A DNA stretch of 60,783 nt from Verrucomicrobiia bacterium (GCA_030432565.1 JAUIGV010000031.1:1-60783), one strand, 5' to 3'. Shown: positions 23,907-34,113, numbered from the stretch's first letter. The notes: generated by a model not told the origin, from the letters alone. Program-made: numbers and translations.

Positions 23907-26132
23907 ATGACACGAGGAGAATTTACAAAGCAGGCCATGCTGGCTGGGGGTGGAGCGTTGATTTGGCTTCCTGCAAAGGGACATGACGGACCCCGTCATC
24001 ATCATGCGTCTTGGTCCATGCCACATGTCAGACGCCTTCCGTCCCGTCCAGTCGAGCTGGCTGTCACGAATATTGAAGCGAACATTGGCGTGAAAGGGCA
24101 GGTTGCCACGACTGAGTTGTTGCTGAGCTTTCACAACCCTGATGGACGGGCCAAGGAAGGCAGGGCGCTGCTCCCGGTCCCGGTGGGCGCGACTTTGAAA
24201 TCCTTTGCGATGGAGGGGCCAAGCGGAAAAATTGAAGCCAAATTACTGCCTCGGGCTGAGGCCCGTCGAATTTACGACGAAATTGTGAGTCGTTTAAAAG
24301 ATCCGGCGATTCTTGAATTCGCGGGATTGGGTGCGGTTCAAACCGGAGTGTTCCCGGTTGCACCCGGCAGGACCGCAAAACTCCGTCTTGTCTACGAAGA
24401 GCTTCTCGAAGGTGATGGTGATCGGGTGGACTACGTGCTTCCACGAACCCAGGCGATTTCGAAGAATGGCCCCCATTGGAAGATCACCCTGGACTGGAAG
24501 GAGAGTTCCGGGATCCGAACTCTCTATTCGCCCTCCCATTCCATCTCGCTCACGCGGGATTCCGGCAAGCGGGTTTCTTTCAAGCTCGAAGGAGCGATTA
24601 ATCCAGGGTCACTTTTGGTTTCGATTTTAAAGAGGCGCTCGGATAGCGCGGTGGCCAGTTTTCTTTCGCATCCGGAAAAGGATGATGAAGGGTATTTTCT
24701 AATGCTTCTTTCTCCGCCCGAGCGCGCGGTTGACTCCCCGAAGTTCAAGAGGGAAGTCACCTTGGTCATGGACCGGTCTGGAAGTATGGCCGGCCAGAAG
24801 CTCTCGCAAGCCAGGGCTGCTGCCCGCCAGGTGATTGGTGGTCTGGAGGACGGCGAGCGGTTTAACCTCATTACCTATAATGAAGCGGTTGAGACTTTCG
24901 CGGAGGAACCGATTGAGTTGAATGAAAGGGTTCGTCAGAACGCCCATCAGTTTTTGAATCGTCTGCGGGTGAGCGGGGGAACGAATATTCATGCTGCTTT
25001 AACCCAGGCGCTCTCGCAGAAAACCAAAGAGGGATTTTTGCCCATGGTGCTTTTTCTCACGGATGGACTTCCGACAATCGGAGAAACTTCCGAGAGCAAA
25101 ATCCGCGAGTCAATGGCCAAGCTGAACGGAGGGAAGCGACGAATCTTTACCTTCGGGGTCGGCGTTGATGTGAACACTCCCTTGCTGTCCCGCCTTGCTG
25201 ATGACAGCCGGGCAGTCCCCACGTTCGTGCTGCCCGAAGAAGATGTGGAACTCAAGGTGGCAAAGGTTTTCCGGAGATTGGCTGGTCCGGTTTTGGGCTC
25301 GCCGAAACTGACGGTGAAGGGTGCTCCGGGGCGCATCAGTGATCTGCTACCTTCCCAATTGCCTGATCTTTTTTCCCGGGATCAAATTGTCATCGTCGGT
25401 CGCTATCACGGTCACGAAAAGCTCCGCTTTGTTCTTCGTGGAAATGATGGCCGTGATGACAAGGCTTTTGAGTTTGCCTTTCAGCCGACTTCCGGGAGGA
25501 AATCTGATTTTGTGCCCCGTCTGTGGGCAACTCGAAAAATTGCGGTTTTGACCGAGGCCCTCAGAGACCTTGGTGCTGATTCTTCGTTAATGGGGCTTAC
25601 CGGGAGTATTCCGTCATCCTCTGATTCACGGGTCAAGGAGTTGGTGGATGAAATCGTAAGGCTTTCGACAGAGCATGGGATTCTCACCGAATACACGGCC
25701 TTCCTGGCCCGTGAGGGAGAGGTTTTTAACACGCGGGCGGTTCAAAATCAGATTGCCGCTGATAATTTTGTGGGCCGCGCCTTACGTGACCGTAGTGGCA
25801 ACGCCGGGGTGAATCAGGAAATGAATATTCAGAAATCCAAGACTGCTGGATCTGTCGATAAATACAACCGGTGGGTGAATGGAGATCTGGAAGAGGAACA
25901 GGTCACACGAGTTCAACAGGTGGGTCGAAAGACCTTCTATGCAAAAGGCAGTGAGTGGATTGACGCCGATGCCACCAATGCTCCCGCGCGGGATATCACC
26001 CCGGTTGAGATTGGCAGTAAGGACTTCTTTACTCTCGTGGACCGCTTGATTGCCCTCAATCAACAAAGTGCCCTGGCGCTTGGTCCCAACACCCATCTCG
26101 TCGTGGATGGGAAACTTTATCAACTGCGCTAA
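23907..26132 (+). CDS. VIT domain plus von Willebrand factor A domain protein
   Basis: 741 aa. The N-terminal hydrophobic stretch (EFTKQAMLAGGGALIWLPA) resembles a Tat-type signal but lacks the twin Arg. A VIT domain (about residues 47-170; LLPRAEARRIYDEIV is its hallmark) is followed by a vWA domain (about 283-460) with an intact MIDAS motif DRSGSM (289-294), the Thr in SGGTNIH and the Asp in LTDGLP. The C-terminal 280 residues hold no recognised domain. VIT-vWA proteins in bacteria are extracytoplasmic and thought to bind protein ligands through a bound metal ion. It leads an operon with a second vWA protein and a two-component system, so it may sense or present an envelope signal; that link is inference. 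Confidence 0.88.
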   Translation: MTRGEFTKQAMLAGGGALIWLPAKGHDGPRHHHASWSMPHVRRLPSRPVELAVTNIEANIGVKGQVATTELLLSFHNPDGRAKEGRALLPVPVGATLKSFAMEGPSGKIEAKLLPRAEARRIYDEIVSRLKDPAILEFAGLGAVQTGVFPVAPGRTAKLRLVYEELLEGDGDRVDYVLPRTQAISKNGPHWKITLDWKESSGIRTLYSPSHSISLTRDSGKRVSFKLEGAINPGSLLVSILKRRSDSAVASFLSHPEKDDEGYFLMLLSPPERAVDSPKFKREVTLVMDRSGSMAGQKLSQARAAARQVIGGLEDGERFNLITYNEAVETFAEEPIELNERVRQNAHQFLNRLRVSGGTNIHAALTQALSQKTKEGFLPMVLFLTDGLPTIGETSESKIRESMAKLNGGKRRIFTFGVGVDVNTPLLSRLADDSRAVPTFVLPEEDVELKVAKVFRRLAGPVLGSPKLTVKGAPGRISDLLPSQLPDLFSRDQIVIVGRYHGHEKLRFVLRGNDGRDDKAFEFAFQPTSGRKSDFVPRLWATRKIAVLTEALRDLGADSSLMGLTGSIPSSSDSRVKELVDEIVRLSTEHGILTEYTAFLAREGEVFNTRAVQNQIAADNFVGRALRDRSGNAGVNQEMNIQKSKTAGSVDKYNRWVNGDLEEEQVTRVQQVGRKTFYAKGSEWIDADATNAPARDITPVEIGSKDFFTLVDRLIALNQQSALALGPNTHLVVDGKLYQLR

Positions 26133-26159
26133 CACTCCAAATCCAAACCTAAAGAAAAA

Positions 26160-27290
26160 ATGAAATACCCAAAAACACTCGTCGCGCTCTGTGGAGCTCT
26201 CTTGGTCAACTCAATCTCGGCCCAGGAAAAAGTGGAGCCCCAAAAGGGGCAGTCAAAAGTCCAACTCGCCATTCTTCTCGATACCAGTGGAAGCATGAGC
26301 GGCTTGATTGAACAGACCAAAACCCAGCTCTGGAAAGTGGTGAACACCTTCATCGGGGCCAAGCAGAATGGACAGGTTCCCTTCGTCGAAGTGGCGCTTT
26401 ATGAATATGGTTCGGGAGGCGCTCCGCATTACCTGCGGGCGATCCAGCCACTCACGCGTGATCTGGATCAAATTAGTGAGGATCTTTTTGCACTTAAGAC
26501 CAGAGGCGGAACGGAATACTGTGGAGCGGTGATTGCGGAAGCAAGCAAGCAACTGAAGTGGGACGATTCGCCGGATGTTTACAAAGCTATTTTTATCGCA
26601 GGTAACGAGCCCTTCACACAAGGCCCGATTGATCCAAGCGAAGCTTGTAAAGCGGCGATTGCGAAAGGAATTATCGTCAACACCATCCATTGCGGAGGTG
26701 AACAGGCCGGAGTTCAGGGGGGGTGGAAATCGGGAGCTCTACTGGCTGATGGAAGCTTTCTCGTGATCGATCACAACGCGGCGGTTGTGCATATTGAGGC
26801 TCCGCAAGATGCGCAAATTGTCGCTCTTAATGAAAAGCTCAACAAAACTTACATCGCTTATGGTGAAAAAGGGCGGGAAAAGGCTGTTGCCCAGACGGTT
26901 CAGGATAAAAACGCCAAAAATAATCAGAAATCGGGGGCGGCCGTGAGTCGAGCGGTGACCAAGGCGAGCCAGAACTACTGGAACGCCAGTTGGGATCTAG
27001 TCGACCGTTCCACCGAAAAAGATTTTGATTGGGCAGCGCTGAAAGATGAAGAGCTTCCCGAGGAAATGCGTAAGCTGGATCTCGAAGGGCGGAAGAAGTT
27101 CGTGGCCGATAAAAAGGCCGAGCGGGCCAGGATCACCAAAGAGATTCAGAATCTCAATGAGGCCCGTAATAAATTCGTTGCCGAAAAGCGCAAGGAAGCG
27201 GCGGGCGAGGGGACTGAGACCCTCGATACAGCGGTGACGAAAACAGTGCGAGACCAGGCGACCAAAAAAGGTTATCAGTTTGGCAAGTAA
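26160..27290 (+). CDS. Secreted von Willebrand factor A domain protein
   Basis: 376 aa with a signal peptide (MKYPKTLVALCGALLVNSISAQ). A vWA domain fills about residues 33-220 with the MIDAS motif DTSGSMSG (41-48) and GGTEYCG. A charged, helical C-terminal half follows, rich in Lys and Glu (LEGRKKFVADKKAERARITK). The start is 27 bases past the stop of the VIT-vWA gene and the stop is 6 bases before the response regulator, so it is the second gene of a four-gene operon. No function can be given beyond metal-dependent protein binding outside the cytoplasm. Confidence 0.88.
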   Translation: MKYPKTLVALCGALLVNSISAQEKVEPQKGQSKVQLAILLDTSGSMSGLIEQTKTQLWKVVNTFIGAKQNGQVPFVEVALYEYGSGGAPHYLRAIQPLTRDLDQISEDLFALKTRGGTEYCGAVIAEASKQLKWDDSPDVYKAIFIAGNEPFTQGPIDPSEACKAAIAKGIIVNTIHCGGEQAGVQGGWKSGALLADGSFLVIDHNAAVVHIEAPQDAQIVALNEKLNKTYIAYGEKGREKAVAQTVQDKNAKNNQKSGAAVSRAVTKASQNYWNASWDLVDRSTEKDFDWAALKDEELPEEMRKLDLEGRKKFVADKKAERARITKEIQNLNEARNKFVAEKRKEAAGEGTETLDTAVTKTVRDQATKKGYQFGK

Positions 27291-27296
27291 ACCCTC

Positions 27297-27986
27297 ATGT
27301 CCGTTCCCACCATACTCGTTGTCGAAGATGATTCCGCCGTGCGTCAGGGCGTCGTTGACGCTCTGACCTTTGCTGGTTACGAGGTCCTTTCGGCCTCAGA
27401 CGGGAGGGCGGGCCGCGAAGCTGCGCTTTCGGCCCGGTATGACCTCTTGTTGCTCGATTTGATTTTGCCCCACTTCACCGGCTTCGATATTCTTGAGGCT
27501 TTGCAAGAAAGCCGTGCCGGGCAGGCGGTGATTATACTCTCGGCCAAAGGTGAGGAGAATGACCGCATCAAGGGGTTGAAAATGGGGGCGGATGACTATG
27601 TCATGAAGCCATTCAGTGCCCGTGAATTGCTGGCTCGGGTGGATGCCGTACTTCGCCGAACCACCGAACGTCAGGCGCTGAGTGGTAAATACGAGGTGGC
27701 GGGCCGGGTCATTGATATCAGCGGATCTGAAATTGTTTATGAGGGAGCGCGTCATGAGCTTTCCGAAAGGGAAATCGGAGTTTTGAAATACTTGATTGCC
27801 AACCCCGGTCGCCCGGTTCCTCGTGACGAATTGCTGAGACATGTTTGGGGGATTGACCCCAATCGAATTGAAACGAGAACGGTCGATATGCATGTGGCTC
27901 ATATTCGAAAAAAACTGGGTGATCATAGTCAGGAGATACTCGAAACCGTCCGCGGCCGCGGTTATCGGCTTGCTCACACGTCATGA
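27297..27986 (+). CDS. OmpR/PhoB-family response regulator
   Basis: 229 aa. Receiver domain (residues 1-120) with the acidic pair VVEDDS, phospho-acceptor Asp54 in LLLDLILP, Thr/Ser in IILSAKGEEND, and Lys in DDYVMKPF. A winged-helix DNA-binding domain follows (about 130-228), including HELSEREIGVLKYLIANPG, ETRTVDMHVAHIRKKLGD and TVRGRGYRL. It should be phosphorylated by the kinase encoded next, with which it overlaps by 4 bases. Its targets may include its own operon. Confidence 0.95.
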   Translation: MSVPTILVVEDDSAVRQGVVDALTFAGYEVLSASDGRAGREAALSARYDLLLLDLILPHFTGFDILEALQESRAGQAVIILSAKGEENDRIKGLKMGADDYVMKPFSARELLARVDAVLRRTTERQALSGKYEVAGRVIDISGSEIVYEGARHELSEREIGVLKYLIANPGRPVPRDELLRHVWGIDPNRIETRTVDMHVAHIRKKLGDHSQEILETVRGRGYRLAHTS

Positions 27987-29797
27987 ATCGATCCTGGCTC
28001 ATCTGGTCTGTCTTGGCTGCGTGTTCGCTGCTGATACTGGGAATGTTTGCGTGGATTACGCAGCGGTCTCTCACCTCGGAGAAGGAGCGCATTGAGGCCG
28101 AGGCCAAATCTTTGAGGGGCGAGAGGATTCGTTTGTCGCTTGCCCGCATGGATGGAATTGGCTCGGACCTGATTGTTGCCGAGAATCTTAGGGCTCCCGT
28201 TTTCTATCGCTCTTATTTTTCTCCTTCAAACGTTCTGACCAATCATTTTCAGTATGTGGAGCAGGGGGTCGTACTACAGCCCTCTCCTTTGTTGGTTGAG
28301 GAATCTGAATTCATTGAACTGCACTTTGAGTTGAACGAATCCGGGAGAATATCATCGCCTCAGGTTCCTTCAGGAAACGAAAGAGAGCGGGCCCTTGCCT
28401 CCGGTCTCAGTAGTGATCGCCTGAAGGAAAAGGATTTGCGTTTTGCGGCCTTAAAAAAACAGCTCCCAGAAATTCCGGAAATTGCCTCGATGTTTGGTGA
28501 AGGGGTAAGCTTTGAGCTTGCGCAAGTCGAGGAGGACCGGGGTGCCGAGAAGTGGATGACTCAAAATGCGGCCCAGGTCGCCCAGGAAGAACCCGTCGTA
28601 AAAGAGACCTATGAAAAGAATCTCGACGCGCAGGAGCAAGCGTCTCGCTCCAGATCGATCAGCAAGAGGATTGAAAAAGCTGCGCAGAAATCTGCAAATT
28701 GGGATTACAACCGCGACCTTTCGAAAGGGGTGACGGATCCGGACGGGATCATGAGTGTTTCCCCATTTCTTCCAATTTGGAACGAAGGCGAATTGTTTTT
28801 TGTCAGAGAAGTGCGCCGAATGAGGAGTCGCAGTTTCCAGGGTTTTTGGATTGCCGGAAAGCCATTGAAAAAGGAGCTGATGTCAGAGGTTCCCTCCGAT
28901 TTGAAGGAGGCTTCTCTTGTCCGAAGTGATGAGGCACCGGCCGAAGCCGCCAGGCTGGTCTCGCTTCCCTGGGCCCTCCTGCCCGGAGAGACTCCCGAGA
29001 TTGAAATCTCAGCGTTTACTCCGCTTCGCAAAACCCTCGTGGCTGGTTGGGTGGCGGCACTCATTGCTCTCGCGGCTCTTTATTTGTTGCTCGCGGGTGT
29101 CTTGAAGTTGAGTGCTAGGAGGGCCGCCTTTGTTTCGTCGGTGACTCATGAGTTGAGAACTCCCTTAACAACCTTTCGTTTGTATTCGGAGATGCTGGCG
29201 GATGGGATGGTTACAGATGAAGAAAAAAAGCAAGACTACCTGCGAACGATGCAGGGTGAGTCCGAGCGTTTGAATCATTTGGTTGAGAATGTCCTGTCGT
29301 ATTCTCGCATTGAACGAGGGAATGCCCGTTCGAAGCTTGAATTGCTGGCTGTCCCCGACTTGGTAGAACGAATGAGGCAGGTGCTGCAGCGCCGGGTTGA
29401 TCAGGAGAATGCCGCGCTTTCCATTGAGATGGCAGACAATTTGGGGCAGGTGGAAACCGATGTGACTGCGGTGGAGCAAATCCTTTTTAACCTTATCGAC
29501 AATGCCTGTAAATACGGTCTTCCCGAAGGAGAGTCCGGTAAAGTGACTTTGAGTGTGCGAAAGGGACGTGGCGGAATTGTTTTCGAGGTCCGTGACGAAG
29601 GCCGGGGTATCGATCGCACTGAGAAGAAACGCTTGTTTCGAGCTTTTCATAAAAGCGCCCACGAAGCGGCGCACGACAAGCCAGGGGTCGGCCTTGGCCT
29701 CGCTCTTTGCCGACGTTTGGCAAGGGCCCTGGGTGGTGAGCTCAAGTTGGGTGAAGCGGGTGACAAAGGTGCCAGCTTCGTTTTGGTGATCCCATAG
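27983..29797 (+). CDS. Sensor histidine kinase with large extracytoplasmic domain
   Basis: 604 aa. One membrane helix near the N-terminus (about residues 5-27) and a second at about 349-372 enclose an extracytoplasmic domain of some 320 residues with no recognised family, so it is an unusual sensor input. There is no clear HAMP domain. The H-box is FVSSVTHELRTPL with the phospho-accepting His, and the ATPase carries the N-box LIDNACKYG, the G1 box VRDEGRGID and the G2 box KPGVGLGLALC. Start ATGA overlaps the regulator stop, so the two are translationally coupled. The genomic partner vWA proteins are plausible ligands or modulators. It converges with the first CotH gene, 10 bases away. Confidence 0.94.
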   Translation: MNRSWLIWSVLAACSLLILGMFAWITQRSLTSEKERIEAEAKSLRGERIRLSLARMDGIGSDLIVAENLRAPVFYRSYFSPSNVLTNHFQYVEQGVVLQPSPLLVEESEFIELHFELNESGRISSPQVPSGNERERALASGLSSDRLKEKDLRFAALKKQLPEIPEIASMFGEGVSFELAQVEEDRGAEKWMTQNAAQVAQEEPVVKETYEKNLDAQEQASRSRSISKRIEKAAQKSANWDYNRDLSKGVTDPDGIMSVSPFLPIWNEGELFFVREVRRMRSRSFQGFWIAGKPLKKELMSEVPSDLKEASLVRSDEAPAEAARLVSLPWALLPGETPEIEISAFTPLRKTLVAGWVAALIALAALYLLLAGVLKLSARRAAFVSSVTHELRTPLTTFRLYSEMLADGMVTDEEKKQDYLRTMQGESERLNHLVENVLSYSRIERGNARSKLELLAVPDLVERMRQVLQRRVDQENAALSIEMADNLGQVETDVTAVEQILFNLIDNACKYGLPEGESGKVTLSVRKGRGGIVFEVRDEGRGIDRTEKKRLFRAFHKSAHEAAHDKPGVGLGLALCRRLARALGGELKLGEAGDKGASFVLVIP

Positions 29798-29807
29798 CCG
29801 CAAGCGA

Positions 29808-32800
29808 TCAAGGAGCTGGGACAATGCGGATGCGATAGAATTTCAATCCTTCGGAAGGAGTCATTTCAATCGCTTCATTAACCAAGCCGTTGGCGCCCGG
29901 AGTTGGTTCCGGAAGATCAGGGTCCAGGGTAGTCCAGGCCTTAAGGTCGTCGGATGATTCAAGGCTCCATGAAACTCCGCTTGCCTGCGGATCGCGATCG
30001 AAAGTGAGGGTCAGGCCCCCTGAATGCGATTTCATCGAAACCGGGTTGGCATCGGAGATTCTCGGATTTGTTCCAAAGAAATATTCGGCAAGGTTGCTTA
30101 GACCGTCACTATCTTCGTCATCATTTGGGTTTTCTGGGATGCCTTCTTCCGCTTGCCCCGGACTGCCTCCGGAATTCCGGGATGTGGTCCAGTTTACGCT
30201 CAGCGAATGATCCGGATTGGCAAGAGGTCTCACTAACACGAGCGAGGGTCCAAGCCCGTCTGCAGCGGCAGGCCAGCCATTGCCGTCATCATATTCGAAG
30301 CTCTGAATGATCGACCCATCGTTCGCGGCAAGGGTGACTGTCTCGCCTCCATTTGAAAGACTGCTTTCAAAGTTTCCGGGAGCGAGAGTGCTGCCAAGAT
30401 CGCCGTAGGTGGACATGAACAACTCCCGATCCTTTGCGATGACAATGTGCGAGAGGGGAGGCAGGGTGACACCGGGAGGGAAAGTATACAGAACGCCATC
30501 GGTGAAGGCGACATTGGTGAGATCAAGCGAGACTTCGGGGTGAATGTTCAAGAGTTCGATGAATTCCAGTTGCTCATCGGGACCCTGGGGGTGGTACATG
30601 ATCTCGGAAATGACTAGGTTCCCGGCGGCTCCGGGAAATCCGACGATGAAATCAGCCTCACGCAAGGCAGACCACTCACCGTTGAGCAAGGTGCGGGCTT
30701 TTACGGTACCGGTTTCGGTCAAATTGACGACGTTTCCTCCAGGGCCCTGTCTTCGGGTGCTCATCGCGAGTTGCAGTCCCAGATCGGAGTCGCCCGACCT
30801 GGAGTTATGCACTTCGATTGCAAGGACGTTTTCACCTTGGAGCAACTCGCCCGGGAGGAGGGTGTGGGTGAATTCCACGGGGACGGTTTCCGAACCAGTC
30901 GGGCCGAAGTCGGAGTAGTTGACGATCTGAATCGGGAAGGCATCCCGGTAAATTTCCCGGCCATTGAGGTAGATGATCGCGGCATCGTCTCGAATGAAAT
31001 TGAAGTTTAATTCGACGACTTCATCGGGATTGTCGATCGCGAAGTATTTCCGGAAGTAGACTGTGGGGTAGGCGTTTCCAAAGGGGCCAATGTCGAAGAG
31101 TGTGTTAGGTTTTGCGATTCCCTGAATGGCGGTGGCGGTTCTACCGGCGAACGGGCCTTGTGCCCCTTGTGGGTGTTCTGCGGAATCGGGTGTCCAGGTG
31201 GCATCGTCGTAGGAAGGGTTCTTCCAGTCCCCCGGGCCGTAGCCGCCATTTCCGACAACAATGTTGCTGGCGGAGAGTGCGGTGGTGCCTGCCAGATAGG
31301 TCCATCCGAAGTCGTTGATGCCAATTGCTTCCTCTTCGATCAAGCCGCCAAAGGTGCCCGCGTCTGGATTGACAGATCCACCGTCGAGTCTTGGGTCCGA
31401 ACCATCCGTGGTGAAGTAGACGGCGCCGTCGGGAGTACTGAGCTGAAGGGGGAAATCAGTCGGGACCACTCCTCCCAGTTGCGAAAACTCAGGAGGATCA
31501 ATTGAGGGGTAAAGGTTCCGGCTTCTGAGTTCGCGGATAAATGAGCGCGATTGGTCCAGGTCGTGAAGGGTTGGAATGTAATTTGTAACGAGGTTCTCCT
31601 GCTCGACGATCCAGTGTTGCTCCCGCGTGAAATAAGGCGGGTTGTTGATGACGGGAGGGTAGGCGTCGTTCTCAATATTGGTGGAGCTCTGCACCTGGTT
31701 GCCATAAGGCGTGCTAGCTTGGACATCTCCCCACCGGGCAGATTCGGCGATGATTGCCTTGTCGATCATACCGTTGATTTCGAGAAGCTCGGCCGTGGTG
31801 TTTTCGGCGGTCAGAGCTCCGCCGTCATGCAGGTGTTTGTAGACACGATCGGCGAAGAGCATCTGGAAATCCTCATTGAGTCGAAGCCGTTGGAAGGGCC
31901 TCATCCCGGTCCCGTTGTTGTCGTAGCGGTTCCAGGTGTACTTATCGAAGGCGATTTCCTGATCCCAGACGTTGAATCGATATCTTCCGTCACCACTGAT
32001 GGCGTTTGCGGCAGCATAAGAGTTTTTGTTTGGCCAGTCTTCGGAGTCCGCATAGAGATGGAGAATAATCCAGTCGGCATAGTTAACGACATCAATTTTG
32101 GTTTTGGCAGTTTCATAAACCGCAGGACTGGTGATGGCCCCATTGAGAGTCGAGATCATGGAATTCCAGAGTGGACCGGGTGTTGCGAGGTCGGCGTTGA
32201 CCTCCCAGTCCTCTGTTTCGCCGCCCTGGTGGTCTGCATAGAAATCATCTTCAATTCTCTCGGTGAGGTTGTGCATGCCGAAGTAGGCTCCGTTGACATA
32301 GAGGTGGACAAAGTTTCCGTAGGATGTGGGTTGTCCCATATTGCCGAAAAGATTCTTCATCCAGACATCACGGGTGTAGAGGGAGTCGTTCGGGCGATAA
32401 CGGTGTGGGGCCCAGGAGGCGAGTCCCCACGAGTCGGTGAAGCAGGCGCGAAGGACGAGTTTGTTGAACTCATCGACCGGTGATTCGGGGAAAAGGTTGT
32501 AGCGAAGTTTTCCGGTGCCGACTGTGGTCGAGAAGGTAAGGCGCAGCGAGTGCTTTTGCATGCGCGAGGGCGTGCGGGAAGAGTTTCCGTGAGTCTCGAC
32601 TTTACAGTCTTCCTGAAAGCCGCGGCTGCCATCGGGAAGAATATATTCAATCGAGCAGGCTGGTTCGAAGTTACGCTCTCTGGGGGTTCCATAAAGGCTT
32701 CGGGGGAAAGTGGATGTTCCCACACGGGTTTGCACGAAATCGGTCTGCTTCAGGCTGAGTGAAACGGTGGGGATGTCGAGAAGGGCGTCGCGTAAGGTAT

Positions 32801-34103
32801 ATCCGGGACCACGCAAGTTGAGGTCGTCATTCACGACGCGGGGGTCCATGTCGTAATCGGCAGGGATGACCCTTCCGACCTGGCTGTCCCAACCCCAATT
32901 TGGAGCCCAGCCTTTTGCGACAAGGTCGGTGGCGTTTTGTTCGCCGACATCATCCACAAAAATATACGTGTGGGTATCGACGTTGGTCGGGATGAAGTCG
33001 GCAGCTTCGAGGTAGGCAATTGCCCGGACATTGGTCGTGGTGCTGATGGTGATGGGATCCGTGTAGGTCAAGCCGTTGCTCAAGGTTGGGAGTGAGCCAT
33101 CCAGAGTGTAGCGAATGGTGGCATTCGGAGTGGCGGAGGTGATGGCGAGATCAAACGGGGCGTCATAAAACCCTCGGTCCGGGCTGAAGTTGGTATCCTT
33201 CACGACTCCCGGAGAGCCTGATCCCGGATTGGCGCTGCCGGGAGTGCTGGTCGCAAAAAAGACCCTGCCTCCTCCGTTTGACGGCCGGCCGTAGGACACA
33301 TCGTTGAACTGTTCGGGATAGCCGGGGCGGATGATGTCATCAATTTGCGACGGGTCGGGTTTGACCAGGGCCAGGTATTCTCCGGATCCGGAAAGGCGAA
33401 AATTGGTATGATGGTTCCCGGCGGGGTCCGTCATGTCATCGCCCGTTGCAAAGACGATGAGGTGCTCTCTCGAGCCTATCGTGGTGGCCGGAAAGGTCCA
33501 CTTGGTCGGTTCGGCCGGATCATCAGTGAGGTGGTAGCCGGTCAGGGTAAGAGCGGAGAAATTTGGATTGTAAATCTCAATCCAGTCCGAGCGCCGCTCG
33601 TTTCCATCCTCAAGTCCGGTTTCATTACTGGCGAGAAGCTCGCTAATTTGAAGGGGGAGTTGGCCGGGAGGTCTGTCGTCGGAAGAGTTTGGATCGGTGT
33701 TGCGTTCGATTTCGATGCGGTCGTTGAAGCCATCATTGTCGCTGTCATCGTCGGTTGGATCGGTGCTTGTTTCCTCACCGTCGAGCAAGCCGTCACCATC
33801 GGTGTCGGGAACCAGAGGGTCGGTCCCCGTGTCAGCTGGGGAGTTATAGGTCCCATCACCGGATTCGACGTGGTCTGCCAATCCGTCTTCATCGGTATCG
33901 GATTTGGTGGGGTCGGTCCCAGCAGATTGCTCGGCGAGATTGTCAAGTTCATCGGAGTCCGGGTTCGCGGCACCTGTGGTGGTTTCCAGGGTCGGGAAAT
34001 AGGTCAGCTCCCACGCGTCATCAAGACCGTCCGAATCAGAATCGACGAATGCCTGGGCCTGAAGAAGGGCGAGGGCGGAGAAGGTGAGAGCGAGTCGTTT
34101 CAT
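29808..34103 (-). CDS. Giant secreted CotH-kinase / lamin-tail / chitobiase-like exoprotein
   Basis: 1431 aa, signal peptide (residues 1-18). Domains in order: thrombospondin type 3-like Ca-binding repeats (about 20-145, DTDGDGLLDGEE pattern); lamin-tail domain (152-270); chitobiase C-terminal-like domain (308-382, RYTLDGSLPT); CotH kinase-like domain (about 440-790, with WPNKNSYAAAN and RFNVWDQEIAFD); second chitobiase-like segment (878-910); galactose-binding-like domain (about 940-1115); second lamin-tail domain (1160-1280); a short Tsp3-like linker; and a C-terminal module (about 1355-1431) with SSDDLKAW and FYRIRIVP. CotH proteins phosphorylate spore coat proteins in Bacillus; here the role is extracellular and unknown. 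It lies 10 bases downstream of its 1686-aa paralogue. Confidence 0.88.
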   Translation of the reverse strand: MKRLALTFSALALLQAQAFVDSDSDGLDDAWELTYFPTLETTTGAANPDSDELDNLAEQSAGTDPTKSDTDEDGLADHVESGDGTYNSPADTGTDPLVPDTDGDGLLDGEETSTDPTDDDSDNDGFNDRIEIERNTDPNSSDDRPPGQLPLQISELLASNETGLEDGNERRSDWIEIYNPNFSALTLTGYHLTDDPAEPTKWTFPATTIGSREHLIVFATGDDMTDPAGNHHTNFRLSGSGEYLALVKPDPSQIDDIIRPGYPEQFNDVSYGRPSNGGGRVFFATSTPGSANPGSGSPGVVKDTNFSPDRGFYDAPFDLAITSATPNATIRYTLDGSLPTLSNGLTYTDPITISTTTNVRAIAYLEAADFIPTNVDTHTYIFVDDVGEQNATDLVAKGWAPNWGWDSQVGRVIPADYDMDPRVVNDDLNLRGPGYTLRDALLDIPTVSLSLKQTDFVQTRVGTSTFPRSLYGTPRERNFEPACSIEYILPDGSRGFQEDCKVETHGNSSRTPSRMQKHSLRLTFSTTVGTGKLRYNLFPESPVDEFNKLVLRACFTDSWGLASWAPHRYRPNDSLYTRDVWMKNLFGNMGQPTSYGNFVHLYVNGAYFGMHNLTERIEDDFYADHQGGETEDWEVNADLATPGPLWNSMISTLNGAITSPAVYETAKTKIDVVNYADWIILHLYADSEDWPNKNSYAAANAISGDGRYRFNVWDQEIAFDKYTWNRYDNNGTGMRPFQRLRLNEDFQMLFADRVYKHLHDGGALTAENTTAELLEINGMIDKAIIAESARWGDVQASTPYGNQVQSSTNIENDAYPPVINNPPYFTREQHWIVEQENLVTNYIPTLHDLDQSRSFIRELRSRNLYPSIDPPEFSQLGGVVPTDFPLQLSTPDGAVYFTTDGSDPRLDGGSVNPDAGTFGGLIEEEAIGINDFGWTYLAGTTALSASNIVVGNGGYGPGDWKNPSYDDATWTPDSAEHPQGAQGPFAGRTATAIQGIAKPNTLFDIGPFGNAYPTVYFRKYFAIDNPDEVVELNFNFIRDDAAIIYLNGREIYRDAFPIQIVNYSDFGPTGSETVPVEFTHTLLPGELLQGENVLAIEVHNSRSGDSDLGLQLAMSTRRQGPGGNVVNLTETGTVKARTLLNGEWSALREADFIVGFPGAAGNLVISEIMYHPQGPDEQLEFIELLNIHPEVSLDLTNVAFTDGVLYTFPPGVTLPPLSHIVIAKDRELFMSTYGDLGSTLAPGNFESSLSNGGETVTLAANDGSIIQSFEYDDGNGWPAAADGLGPSLVLVRPLANPDHSLSVNWTTSRNSGGSPGQAEEGIPENPNDDEDSDGLSNLAEYFFGTNPRISDANPVSMKSHSGGLTLTFDRDPQASGVSWSLESSDDLKAWTTLDPDLPEPTPGANGLVNEAIEMTPSEGLKFYRIRIVPAP

Positions 34104-34113
34104 TTATTTTAAA

